A stretch of DNA of 11,078 nucleotides from a bacterium (GTDB lineage: Bacteria; Hydrothermota; UBA3073; JACQXS01; JAUWAR01): positions 1 to 11,078 of the forward strand of contig JAUWAR010000039.1 of NCBI GenBank assembly GCA_030601965.1, written 5' to 3'. Below the pieces are notes generated by a model that saw only the letters and a program-made list of their open reading frames with translations, did not search any database and was not told where the DNA came from. Positions 1 through 7,141 of the stretch are shown here, in pieces. Numbering within the stretch: position 1 is the stretch's first letter; every line of letters begins with the position of its first letter. A program made the position numbers and the translations under genes.

Positions 1-1440
1 GCTATCTTTAACCTCAGTCTGGTCTATACCTGCCTCTGTAAATTGCTGTGGGGTAATATTTATTTTTTCTTTACACTTGTTGCAGATACATTTAACCAGT
101 CTCTGAGCAATTATAATATTCACAGCCGATGTGACATAAAAGGGTTCAATATCCATATCTATAAATCTTGCTATAGATGATGGTGCATCATTTGTATGGA
201 GCGTTGAAAGAACAAGGTGTCCTGTAAGAGCTGCACGTATCGCAATAGTAGCTGTCTCATTATCCCTGATTTCACCTACCATAATGATGTCAGGGTCCTG
301 ACGCAGAAAGGACCTGAGAGATTCGGCAAATGTAAGTTTTACTTCTTCCCTTATCTGCACCTGGTTAATTCCAGGAAAGTTGTATTCAACCGGGTCCTCT
401 GCAGTCATAATATTTGTCTCGGGTCTATTGATTCTTAAAAGTGCAGAATATAGAGTAGTAGTCTTACCAGACCCTGTTGGTCCTGTTACTAAAACAAGCC
501 CATAAGGGGCTTCAATTGCCTTCAAAAAGTGTTTGAGTGCCTGTTTTTCGAAACCAAGTTTTTTAAGGTCCAGAGCAAGGGCAGATTTATCAAGTATCCT
601 CATAACTACCTTCTCACCATAGATAGTAGGAAGCGTGGATACCCTGATGTCTATCGCTCTATCAGAAAGTTTCATCTTTATTCTGCCATCTTGGGGCACT
701 CTTCTTTCTGCCAAATCAAGATTTGCCATTACTTTTACACGAGAAATCACAGCGTTCTTCAATTTAAGTGGAGGAGCAGGCATTTCATATAGAGTACCAT
801 CAATCCGTGACCTTACCCTTATCATATTTTCATAAGGCTCAATATGTATATCACTTGCCCCTTTTCTTGCACTATCGGCAATAAGACTGGCTACATACCT
901 TACCACAGGTGCATCCTCTACAGCAACACTCAAGGCAGTTACATCTACTTCTTCCTTTTCTTCTTCAATAATTTCCAATTCTTCTTCTTGCATCTCCTCC
1001 ATTATATCTTCAATACCTACACCAGTTCCATAATATTTATCTATTGCTTTTTTCAAAGCAGTTTCCGCACAAAGAAGTGGTTCTATTTCATAACCCATCA
1101 TAAATTTCATATCCTCAATACAGGCTATATTAAGGGGATTAACCATTGCAACAGAAAGAATTCTGCCCCTTCTCTTTACAGGAATGCAATTATTTTTCTT
1201 GATAAACTCGTAGTGAATCTTTTTTAATATATCTTCCGGTATTTCACAATTTGATAAGTCAATAAAGGGTATATGAAGTTCCTTTGATAAAAAGTCCATA
1301 AGGGCGGGTTCTGCAAGTATTTCCTGTTTTACTATAGCCTCAGTTAAAGACACCTTTGACATTTTTCGATAGTTCTTTACAGAGTTTATCTGTTCGTCTG
1401 TTATTAAATCCTTTTTCTTTAAAAGTTCTAATATATCCAT
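1..1440 (-). CDS. GspE/PilB-family type II secretion / type IV pilus assembly ATPase (3' end cut by window)
   Basis: Hexameric cytoplasmic ATPase expected to power extension of type IV pili or a type II secretion pseudopilus. I translated the minus strand: 480 open codons from the ATG at 1440 to the window edge. An N-terminal MshEN/GspE-N-like domain (about residues 1-140) is followed by an acidic linker (about 145-167) and the conserved DAPVVRYVASLIADSARKGA stretch. Visible ATPase motifs are Walker A GPTGSGKT (320-327), the Asp box TAEDPVEY (346-353), Walker B around DPDIIMVGEIRD (382-393) and the His box LSTLHTND (411-418). A Cys group CICNKC (451-456) starts the zinc-binding C-terminal region. 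Family members are usually about 560 residues, so roughly 80 are probably missing. The family is certain, but PilB and GspE cannot be separated without the neighbouring genes. It is divergently transcribed from the hydrolase gene at 1527. Confidence 0.95.
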   Translation of the reverse strand, partial: MDILELLKKKDLITDEQINSVKNYRKMSKVSLTEAIVKQEILAEPALMDFLSKELHIPFIDLSNCEIPEDILKKIHYEFIKKNNCIPVKRRGRILSVAMVNPLNIACIEDMKFMMGYEIEPLLCAETALKKAIDKYYGTGVGIEDIMEEMQEEELEIIEEEKEEVDVTALSVAVEDAPVVRYVASLIADSARKGASDIHIEPYENMIRVRSRIDGTLYEMPAPPLKLKNAVISRVKVMANLDLAERRVPQDGRIKMKLSDRAIDIRVSTLPTIYGEKVVMRILDKSALALDLKKLGFEKQALKHFLKAIEAPYGLVLVTGPTGSGKTTTLYSALLRINRPETNIMTAEDPVEYNFPGINQVQIREEVKLTFAESLRSFLRQDPDIIMVGEIRDNETATIAIRAALTGHLVLSTLHTNDAPSSIARFIDMDIEPFYVTSAVNIIIAQRLVKCICNKCKEKINITPQQFTEAGIDQTEVKDS

Positions 1441-1449
1441 TGATTTCAA

Positions 1450-1477
1450 TTTATATCTGGTAATTTAAACTTGTCAA
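1450..1477 (-). promoter_or_regulatory. Candidate promoter of the GspE/PilB gene, leaderless geometry
   Basis: On the minus strand a perfect TTGACA (-35) lies at 1477-1472. A -10-like TATAAA follows at 1455-1450 (16-bp spacer); the alternative TAAATT at 1453-1448 gives an 18-bp spacer. The ATG starts at 1440, 7-9 nt beyond the hexamer, so transcription would begin at or within 2-3 nt of the start codon. Prediction from sequence only. Confidence 0.55.
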
Positions 1478-1495
1478 GGAAAAATTTTCTTGACA
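1472..1495. promoter_or_regulatory. Palindrome carrying two back-to-back -35 boxes
   Basis: The arms TGTCAAG (1472-1478) and CTTGACA (1489-1495) are perfect reverse complements, and the A4/T4 centre nearly continues the symmetry. Each arm contains the -35 hexamer of one divergent promoter. The symmetry may simply reflect two facing -35 boxes, or it may be an operator for a dimeric regulator; the sequence does not decide. Confidence 0.5.
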
Positions 1496-1519
1496 GTATT
1501 ATCTTTTGTGAAGTATGAT
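1490..1519 (+). promoter_or_regulatory. Candidate promoter of the hydrolase operon, leaderless geometry
   Basis: TTGACA at 1490-1495, an 18-bp spacer and TATGAT at 1514-1519 make a near-consensus vegetative promoter. The ATG at 1515 lies inside the -10 box, so it would not be on the transcript. The GTG at 1527 follows the -10 box after 7 nt, where transcription should start. This decides my choice of start codon for the downstream gene. Confidence 0.6.
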
Positions 1520-1526
1520 ATTAACA

Positions 1527-2309
1527 GTGAAAATAATCTTTATAGGCACAGGTTGTGGAGTTCCCTCAAAGTCAAGAGGCTCTCCATCCATCCTTGTTAG
1601 AACAGAAGGTAGTCGGGTTAGGAAACCCGACCTACTACTATTTGATACAGGACCTGGAAGTTTAAGAAAACTTCGTGAAGCTGGATTTACTTATAACGAT
1701 ATAGATTATATTTTATATACCCATTTTCACTTAGACCATATTGCTGATTTGGGTGCTTTTCTGTTTGCTTCTAAATATCCTGTGGCTCTGAGGACAAAGA
1801 AACTTGATATTATAGGATCCCTTGGACTTAAAAAATTCTATGGCAATCTTATTAGACTTTATGGTAGTCAAATAGAAAACCTCTCTTATACACTAAAAAT
1901 AATTGAGACCAATGACTTTGAGACTCCAGGATGGAAAATCCATAGCACGAGTCTTCCACACACTCCTGAATCTGTAGGATATAGATTGGAAGATAAGACG
2001 GGCAAGGTTTTTGTATATTCAGGTGATACTGAATACTGTAAGGGTATAGTTGACCTTGCCGAATCTGCTGATATTCTTATATTAGAGTGTTCTTTTCCTG
2101 AAAAGACACCAGGGCATCTTTATCCTGAAACTGTTGCAAGGATAGCCAGAGAAGCAAAGGTAAAACATCTTGTGTTAACACATTTTTATCCTGCTTGGCC
2201 GAGCTCAGCCAGGGTATGTGATTCATCTTCTATCCTATCAAAGGTAAAAAAAGAATTTGATGGTAAAGTTACGATAGCCGAAGACCTTATGCATTTGGTG
2301 ATTGATTAA
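1527..2309 (+). CDS. Metallo-beta-lactamase-fold hydrolase, RNase Z-like group
   Basis: Probable two-metal hydrolase of the MBL superfamily; the substrate is not determined, though the closest-looking group is RNase Z/ElaC-like proteins. Counting from the ATG at 1515, the metal motif THFHLDH is at residues 69-75, with further ligands H149 (LPHTP), D171 (YSGDT) and H223 (LTHFYP); H201 (PGHL) is also conserved-looking. I prefer GTG 1527 because it gives the typical N-terminus MKIIFIGTGCGVPS, and because ATG 1515 lies within the predicted -10 box. Family length (about 250-260) fits. Two GC-rich palindromes lie in frame inside the gene, at 1609-1635 and 2194-2213; they encode stretches (residues about 32-41, and just after HFYP) that look longer than usual for the family. 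It is the first gene of a plus-strand operon with the MscS gene. Confidence 0.9.
   Translation: MKIIFIGTGCGVPSKSRGSPSILVRTEGSRVRKPDLLLFDTGPGSLRKLREAGFTYNDIDYILYTHFHLDHIADLGAFLFASKYPVALRTKKLDIIGSLGLKKFYGNLIRLYGSQIENLSYTLKIIETNDFETPGWKIHSTSLPHTPESVGYRLEDKTGKVFVYSGDTEYCKGIVDLAESADILILECSFPEKTPGHLYPETVARIAREAKVKHLVLTHFYPAWPSSARVCDSSSILSKVKKEFDGKVTIAEDLMHLVID
1609..1635. repeat. GTAG...CTAC palindrome inside the hydrolase gene
   Basis: The left arm GTAGTCGGGTT and right arm AACCCGACCTAC are reverse complements with a single-base bulge, around a 4-nt loop. It is GC-rich against an AT-rich gene and encodes about residues 32-41 (GSRVRKPDLL) in frame, between the N-terminal beta strand and LLFDTGPG, where relatives usually have a short turn. 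It shares GTAG/CTAC ends with the elements at 6319-6375 and 9396-9423. Confidence 0.7.
2194..2213. repeat. GC-rich 20-bp near-palindrome inside the hydrolase gene
   Basis: It is centred on GAGCTC (2201-2206) and pairs outward through GGC/GCC to CTT/AGG with one mismatch and one G-T pair. It encodes residues just after the metal ligand motif HFYP (around AWPSSAR), a loop that seems 7-8 residues longer than I expect in this family. It may be a second in-frame insertion, but it is short enough that chance is possible. Confidence 0.45.
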
Positions 2310-2314
2310 TGGTT

Positions 2315-2364
2315 AAATGGTGAGTAGTTCCCAATTAACCAATTAACTAATTAACCAATTAACT
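2315..2364. repeat. Composite intercistronic repeat with four 8-bp AATTAACY units
   Basis: The gap between the hydrolase stop and the MscS start holds a GGTGAGTAGT word (about 2319-2328) followed by four perfect 8-bp units alternating AATTAACC and AATTAACT (2333-2364). The same two parts in the same order occur on the minus strand in the holB-ricT gap (7142-7198), so this is a dispersed element. It begins 5 nt after the stop codon and reaches to 3 nt before the GTG start. Confidence 0.8.
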
Positions 2365-2367
2365 AAA

Positions 2368-3372
2368 GTGCCTATTTGGTTGATGCATTCTCTCATTCTT
2401 ATAGGTTATATACTATTAATCAGTATTTTAATCCCCAGACTCATACGCATATTTAGAAAGATAGCAAAGAAGACAAAGAATAGACTTGATGATGTGCTTG
2501 TTGAATCAATAGCATCTCCGCTTATCTTTATCCTTATAGGAATTGGAATAAAGGTGTTTGTTGATGTTACTACCCTTCCGGAAAAGGTAAATAAATATAC
2601 CTCTTTATTAGGCATTATTCTTATTGTAATCAGTATAATCCTTTTCTTTGACAGAATTTTTATAAACTGGATGAGGGTTTTCTCCAAGAGGATAAATTTT
2701 GTCAAGACATCAGGTCACATCCTTAAAGTTATCTTCAGGATTAGTGTATTTGCTATAGCAATACTCATTATTCTTGATTCTCTGGGTATATCTATCACAC
2801 CTATAATGGCTTCTTTAGGTGTGGCGAGTTTGGCAGTGGCTCTGGCTTTACAGGACACACTTGGGAACTTCTTCGCCGGGATACAGATTCTTGCTGATAG
2901 ACCCATTAAAGTTGGGGACTATATTAAATTAGAATCCGGTGAACAGGGCTTTGTTGAAAAAATAGGGTGGCGGACTACTTCTATTAGACTCATTCAAAAT
3001 AACATAACAATTCTTCCAAATTCAAAACTTGCAAATAGTCAGATTACAAATTACTCTCTACCTGAACCCCAGCTTTCTGTGCTTATACAGGTTGGGGTAA
3101 GTTATGCCAGTGATTTAGAAAAGGTAGAGAAAGTAACAATTGAGGTAGGTAAAAAGGTTTTAGAAGACATTACAGGAGGAATTGGCGAGTTTGACCCACT
3201 TATCAGGTATCACACCTTTGCTGATTTTTCTATAAATTTTACTGTAATCTTACGGGTAAGCGAATATGTAAATAAATATTTAGTAACCCACGAATTCATA
3301 AAAAGACTGCATAAGAGATACCAAAAAGAAGGAATTGAAATACCATTCCCCATAAGGACAGTGAAGTTTTAG
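2368..3372 (+). CDS. MscS-family small-conductance mechanosensitive channel
   Basis: Inner-membrane channel expected to open on membrane tension and release solutes during hypo-osmotic shock. The 334 residues show four hydrophobic helices (about 5-27, 50-66, 77-95 and 118-138). They are followed by the pore-lining helix and family signature around residues 143-174 (ASLGVASLAVALALQDTLGN, then FFAGIQIL), the beta domain (RPIKVGDYIKLESGEQGFVEKIGWRTT split across 178-204; PNSKLANSQITNYS about 217-230) and a C-terminal alpha/beta cytoplasmic region. Length is normal for the family. The start is uncertain: GTG 2368, TTG 2380 and ATG 2383 are all in frame, and none has a clear Shine-Dalgarno sequence because the repeat occupies the upstream space. 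It probably shares a transcript with the hydrolase gene; the next gene starts 2 nt after its stop. Confidence 0.93.
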   Translation: MPIWLMHSLILIGYILLISILIPRLIRIFRKIAKKTKNRLDDVLVESIASPLIFILIGIGIKVFVDVTTLPEKVNKYTSLLGIILIVISIILFFDRIFINWMRVFSKRINFVKTSGHILKVIFRISVFAIAILIILDSLGISITPIMASLGVASLAVALALQDTLGNFFAGIQILADRPIKVGDYIKLESGEQGFVEKIGWRTTSIRLIQNNITILPNSKLANSQITNYSLPEPQLSVLIQVGVSYASDLEKVEKVTIEVGKKVLEDITGGIGEFDPLIRYHTFADFSINFTVILRVSEYVNKYLVTHEFIKRLHKRYQKEGIEIPFPIRTVKF

Positions 3373-3374
3373 AT

Positions 3375-3668
3375 ATGAACAAGAAAATACCCAAATATCT
3401 TCAAGGTATTTTATGGTCAGCGAATATTAAGAACTTAGATTTGGAAAAAGACAAAAACTATATTATTCATCAGGTTTTAATGTATGGAGATTTTTCAGAT
3501 ATTAAATGGCTTTTTCAATCTTATTCACTAAAAATTGTTCAGTCCGTTTTTATTGCTTCCCCTAAAAAAGTTTATACAAAACCCATTTTTAAGTTAACTA
3601 AAGATTTTATCCTTGGGCTTAAAGAGACTAATTTAGATGAAAAGAAATATGTCCGGACTTTATTCTGA
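3375..3668 (+). CDS. Small DUF6922-like protein, probable antitoxin partner
   Basis: A 97-residue soluble protein with no signal peptide or membrane segment. The pattern IPKYLQGILWSANIKNLDLE followed by a helical YIIHQVLMYGDFSDIKWLFQ stretch and a C-terminal KKVYTKPIF...FILGLKE segment resembles, from memory, the DUF6922 family often found just upstream of AbiEii-type nucleotidyltransferases. It overlaps the next gene by 32 nt (20 nt if that gene starts at its second Met), implying translational coupling, as is common in toxin-antitoxin pairs. The antitoxin role is inferred from this arrangement only; no DNA-binding motif is obvious. Its ATG lies 2 nt after the MscS stop, so it is probably read on the same transcript. 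Confidence 0.75.
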   Translation: MNKKIPKYLQGILWSANIKNLDLEKDKNYIIHQVLMYGDFSDIKWLFQSYSLKIVQSVFIASPKKVYTKPIFKLTKDFILGLKETNLDEKKYVRTLF

Positions 3669-4293
3669 TTTTCTGGATGAAAACAGGAAGCAGGTTTTTG
3701 TTCAAGTCAAGCCTTTTTCTGACATAGCGGTTCTGGGTGGTGGCACTGCTCTTTGCATGCAACTCAATCACAGAAAATCTTATGACTTTGACTTATTTGT
3801 TAAAAATCCAATTGAAAAAAATCTTTTAAGGAGAGTAATCAAAGTTTTTGGAGAGGGAATTGAGACTTTAGTAGATTCAGGTGATGAATTAAGTTTTTTG
3901 ATTTCCCAACAAGTCAAGGTAAGTTTTATTTATTTCCCTTTTAAGCATCTCTATCAATTTATTGAGACCCAATCTTTACCAATTCTTGATTGGAGAGACA
4001 TTGCTTCTGATAAGGCTTATGTAATTGGCAGGAGAGGAGAATACCGTGATTATGTAGATATTTTTTTCATTCTTCAAAGGGGTCTCAAGTTAGAAAAGAT
4101 TATTGACGATGCCAAACAAAAGTTTAAAGGTGCTTTCTCGGCAAAGCTGTTCTTGGGGCAACTGATTTACTTTGACGATTTAGTAGATTTAACCGTTGAT
4201 TTTATTGACCAGGAATATTCTCCAGAACAAATTAGACACTTTTTAGAAGAGGCTGTATCTGATTATACAAGGACCAGCTTTATAGAACCATAA
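3637..4293 (+). CDS. AbiEii-type nucleotidyltransferase (DUF1814-like), probable type IV toxin
   Basis: Predicted nucleotidyltransferase of the AbiEii/MNT-related superfamily. Characterised members act as type IV toxins that modify tRNA acceptor stems or other targets, and some serve in phage abortive infection. The core motif is clear: GGGTAL at 34-39, HRKS at 45-48 and the DFD metal-binding pair at 50-52. A later K135-region (DIASDKAYVIGRRGEYRDYVD split at about 126-146) matches the family's second conserved block with the KxxA-like lysine and RxxxRDYxD-like pattern. The 218 residues are on the short side but complete at both ends. Met 5 (ATG 3649) is an alternative start. It is the last gene of its strand group; metG converges on it with a 38-bp gap lacking a visible terminator. 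The toxin role is inferred. Confidence 0.82.
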   Translation: MKRNMSGLYSDFLDENRKQVFVQVKPFSDIAVLGGGTALCMQLNHRKSYDFDLFVKNPIEKNLLRRVIKVFGEGIETLVDSGDELSFLISQQVKVSFIYFPFKHLYQFIETQSLPILDWRDIASDKAYVIGRRGEYRDYVDIFFILQRGLKLEKIIDDAKQKFKGAFSAKLFLGQLIYFDDLVDLTVDFIDQEYSPEQIRHFLEEAVSDYTRTSFIEP

Positions 4294-4331
4294 ACCTTTA
4301 TAATAGATTCTCAAGTCTTTAAAATTCTTTT

Positions 4332-6311
4332 CTACCGAATTCTTGTCCCAGAAGGGACATCTGTCTCTGGAATAAGAAGAATGGGCTTGCCATCAATATC
4401 TGCCGCAAGTATCATGCCTTTAGATTTTATGCCTCCAATAGTTTTAGGCTTTAAGTTAGCAAGGTAAATTACCTTTTTCCCAATAAGTTCTTCCCTTTTA
4501 TAACACTTTTTAATGCCTGCTACAACCTGTCTATCTTCATCTCCAATCTTTAATCTAATATTTAATAAATTCTCTTTTCCTTTAATTTCCTGAACATCTT
4601 TTATCTCTGCTATCACAAGTTCCAATTTCTCAAAATCTTTTATCTCTATCTCTTTTTTATGCTCTATTTCTGGAGCAGAACCGATACCCAATTTTGCCTT
4701 CTCAACTTGTATTTGTTCTTTGCTTACTTTTTTGAAAAGTATCCTGATATCCTTTAACTCTCCTCCTTCGTTCGCGGTGAATTTCCCTATCTCATCCCAC
4801 TGCCTGTTTTCTTGCATGCAAATCATATCTCTTATTGACTTTGCTGTAAATGGCAGGAAAGGCTCAAGAAGAATTCCTAAATTTGCAATGATAGATGCGC
4901 AAGTACTGATGGTAAGTTCTCTGGTTTCCTGGTTTTCCCATGGTCTCTCATAATCAAAGAACTTATTCCCCTCTTTTGCAAGTGCCATTACTGATTTTAT
5001 TGCCTTTTTGAATTCAAAATGCTCAATGAGTTCACCCACTTCCTGGCCTGTCTCTTTCACTTTTTTTAGCATCTCCTCATCTTTTGCCCTCCATCTCTTA
5101 TGATAGGGTATTGTGCCTCCTAAATATCTCTGTATAAATGTAAGTGTTCTATTTACAAAATTTCCAAGTATATCCGAGAGTTCATCATTGTTTCGTGCAA
5201 GAAAATCATCCCATGTAAAGTCCACATCTCCTTTTTCAGGTGCGTTAGAAGTAAGAATATATCTCAACGGGTCAGGTTCAAAGGTTTCAAGATAATCAGA
5301 AAGCCAGATAGCCCAGTTTCTTGATGTAGAAATCTTCCTTCCCTCTATGTTCAGGAATTCATTTGCTGGTATCTCACTTGGAAGAATAAATTCTCCATGT
5401 GCCATAAGCATAGCAGGCCATACAATCGCATGAAAGACAATATTGTCTTTACCTATAAAATGAATCAGTCTTGTATCAGAGGAGCACCAGAACTCTTTCC
5501 ATCTTTGTTCGTTCCACTGTTTTGTAGCTGAAATATAGCCAATTGGTGCCTCAAACCAGACATAGAGAACTTTGTCTTTTGCTTCAGGAAGGGGTAGGGA
5601 AATTCCCCATGGTATGTCCCTTGTTATAGGTCGGGGTTCCAAACCTTCTTTGAGCCAGGAGTCTGTAAATGCCCTGACATTGTCTTTCCATTCTTTCTTG
5701 GTATCAAGCCACTCCTTTAATCTATTCTGAAGCATAGGTAATTTGAAAAACCAATGTTTAGTTCTTTTTATTACTGGTGTCTGTTTGCAAATCTTACACT
5801 TTGGTTCCTTGAGCATTTCAGGTTCAAGCCATCTGCCGCATTTTTCACACTGGTCGCCTCTTGCAGATTCAAATCCACAAAATGGACATATGCCTTCAAC
5901 ATACCTTTCAGGAAGAAACCTATTGCATTTCTGACAGTAAAGTTCATCAGTCTCTTTTGCTTCAAGATACCCTTTTTTGTAAATATTAAGAAAGAAATCC
6001 TGGGCAGTCTTGTGATGAATTTTTAGAGATGTTCTTGAAAAATTGTCAAACTCTATTCCAAATCTCTCAAAACTATCCTTAATATTCTTATAGTATTTAT
6101 CTACAAGTTTTTGAGGAGTAATATTCTGTTTTTCTGCCTCAAGAGATATAAGGACTCCATGTTCATCTGTCCCAGATATGTGTATTACTTCTTCTCCTTT
6201 AAGTTTTTTATATCTGGTATAAATGTCCGCCGGTAGATAGCAACCTGCAAGATGTCCTATATGTATAGGACCATTTGCATAAGGAAGAGCAGATGTTACA
6301 AGTGTTCTCAT
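4332..6311 (-). CDS. metG: Methionine--tRNA ligase with C-terminal tRNA-binding domain
   Basis: Charges tRNA(Met) with methionine in the cytoplasm. The 659-residue protein has the class I HIGH motif at 17-20 (PIHIGHL) and KISTS at 326-330 in the KMSKS-loop position, a variant typical of this MetRS type. Four CxxC knuckles at C126/C129, C142/C145, C155/C158 and C172/C175 indicate the two-zinc form as in E. coli. The anticodon-binding helical domain follows (FVNRTLTFIQRYL about 385-397; YERPWE about 454-459), then an EMAP/Trbp111-like OB-fold tRNA-binding domain (about 556-659, with NLKPKTIGGIKSKGMILAA). Length and all key sites look intact. The ATG at 6311 has no Shine-Dalgarno sequence; the palindromic repeat at 6313-6381 fills the upstream gap. 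It is the last gene of the minus-strand operon after ricT. Confidence 0.97.
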   Translation of the reverse strand: MRTLVTSALPYANGPIHIGHLAGCYLPADIYTRYKKLKGEEVIHISGTDEHGVLISLEAEKQNITPQKLVDKYYKNIKDSFERFGIEFDNFSRTSLKIHHKTAQDFFLNIYKKGYLEAKETDELYCQKCNRFLPERYVEGICPFCGFESARGDQCEKCGRWLEPEMLKEPKCKICKQTPVIKRTKHWFFKLPMLQNRLKEWLDTKKEWKDNVRAFTDSWLKEGLEPRPITRDIPWGISLPLPEAKDKVLYVWFEAPIGYISATKQWNEQRWKEFWCSSDTRLIHFIGKDNIVFHAIVWPAMLMAHGEFILPSEIPANEFLNIEGRKISTSRNWAIWLSDYLETFEPDPLRYILTSNAPEKGDVDFTWDDFLARNNDELSDILGNFVNRTLTFIQRYLGGTIPYHKRWRAKDEEMLKKVKETGQEVGELIEHFEFKKAIKSVMALAKEGNKFFDYERPWENQETRELTISTCASIIANLGILLEPFLPFTAKSIRDMICMQENRQWDEIGKFTANEGGELKDIRILFKKVSKEQIQVEKAKLGIGSAPEIEHKKEIEIKDFEKLELVIAEIKDVQEIKGKENLLNIRLKIGDEDRQVVAGIKKCYKREELIGKKVIYLANLKPKTIGGIKSKGMILAADIDGKPILLIPETDVPSGTRIR

Positions 6312-6312
6312 T

Positions 6313-6381
6313 AAAATATGTAGCGGAAACCTTCAGGTTTCCATACCAGATGGAGGTCTAAAGACCTCCGCTACATTTTTT
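6313..6381. repeat. Cruciform-type palindromic repeat between ricT and metG
   Basis: The outer arms TGTAGCGG (6319-6326) and CCGCTACA (6368-6375) pair, and the flanking A4/T4 extend the stem past one mismatch. Inside are two further perfect hairpins: GGAAACC/GGTTTCC (6325-6331 with 6336-6342) and GGAGGTCT/AGACCTCC (6352-6359 with 6362-6369). The result is a three-way or cloverleaf fold that fills the gap between the genes. The ricT stop codon (6373-6371) lies inside the repeat's right arm. The shape is like REP/BIME or MITE elements; no mobilising gene is in the window. Confidence 0.85.
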
Positions 6382-7138
6382 CCAACTCATCAAGAGATAC
6401 TTTTTCTGTCTTTCCATTCTCGAATCGCACATTAACAAGGTCTTTAAATATCTCCCATGAGACCACAGTCCCGGTCCCATCAGAAGTCCTAACAGAACTC
6501 CCTATTTCCGGGAATTTCTTATTTGACTCTTTATAAAATTCTTTTTCATAATCAAGACAGCACATAAGCCTACCACAGATACCTGTGAGCCTGGATGAGC
6601 CAGAAGCAAGTTTCTGAAGTCTTATAAGAGAAAGTGTTATAGGTGCAAATTCCTTAAGAAATAAACTACAGCAAGTCCGTCTTCCACATACTCCATAAGC
6701 TCCAAACCTCTTTGCAAAATCTCTTGCTCCAATCTGTGTTAGTTCTATCCGCATGTTCAATTCTTTTCCAAGTTTCTTTATAAGAGATTTGAGCTCAATT
6801 CTTGTTTCTGCAAGAAAGTAGACTCTTGTTACCTTTCTATCAAATTGAATATGCACTTCAATTATCCTCATTGGAAGTCCTAAATCTTTTGCCATCTCCT
6901 TTATCATTACAGATACACTTTTTTCTTCTTCTTTTATCTCCCTATAATAATCCATATCTTCTGAAAGCGCAATTCTTATAATCCTCGTAGAAGGTTTGGC
7001 TTTTGCAAATAAGTTTACTACTTTACCTATATCTTCACCCTTTTCTACTCTACAAAGCACATAATCACCCACTTTTAAAGTCGGTAAAGCAGATGCAAAT
7101 CTCTTTTTGGTTATCTCAAATTCAATTTCCGCAATCAT
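6371..7138 (-). CDS. ricT: RicT/PSP1-domain protein
   Basis: PSP1 C-terminal conserved-domain protein, equivalent to B. subtilis YaaT/RicT. There it works with RicA and RicF as an Fe-S containing complex that affects RNase Y-dependent mRNA maturation and developmental phosphorelay output. In this organism only the family is established. The 255 residues carry the two signature cysteine clusters CGRRTCC (C151, C156, C157) and CGRLMCC (C188, C193, C194), plus the FAKRFGAYGVCG and DYEKEF blocks. The N-terminal part (about 18-45) is a beta-rich region with VGDYVLCRVEKGEDIGKV. It lies between holB and metG, an order related to that in Firmicutes. The ATG at 7138 has no Shine-Dalgarno sequence because the repeat reaches it, and its TAG stop is formed within the next repeat. 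Confidence 0.93.
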   Translation of the reverse strand: MIAEIEFEITKKRFASALPTLKVGDYVLCRVEKGEDIGKVVNLFAKAKPSTRIIRIALSEDMDYYREIKEEEKSVSVMIKEMAKDLGLPMRIIEVHIQFDRKVTRVYFLAETRIELKSLIKKLGKELNMRIELTQIGARDFAKRFGAYGVCGRRTCCSLFLKEFAPITLSLIRLQKLASGSSRLTGICGRLMCCLDYEKEFYKESNKKFPEIGSSVRTSDGTGTVVSWEIFKDLVNVRFENGKTEKVSLDELEKM

Positions 7139-7141
7139 ACT

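Noticed and set aside
844..1227. A 127-codon open frame on the plus strand
   Set aside because: It is antisense to the well-supported GspE/PilB gene; its Phe/Tyr-rich product reflects the complement of AT-rich coding sequence.
1515..1526. ATG 1515 as the start of the hydrolase gene
   Set aside because: It lies in the predicted -10 box and adds residues MILT before the usual MKIIFIGTG start; it is kept only as an alternative.
4294..4331. Bidirectional terminator between the convergent toxin gene and metG
   Set aside because: The 38-bp gap is AT-rich but I find no convincing stem-loop.
5322..5336. Broken KMSKS motif in MetRS (KISTS)
   Set aside because: KxSTSRNW is a normal variant in this type of methionyl-tRNA synthetase, so it is not evidence of inactivation.
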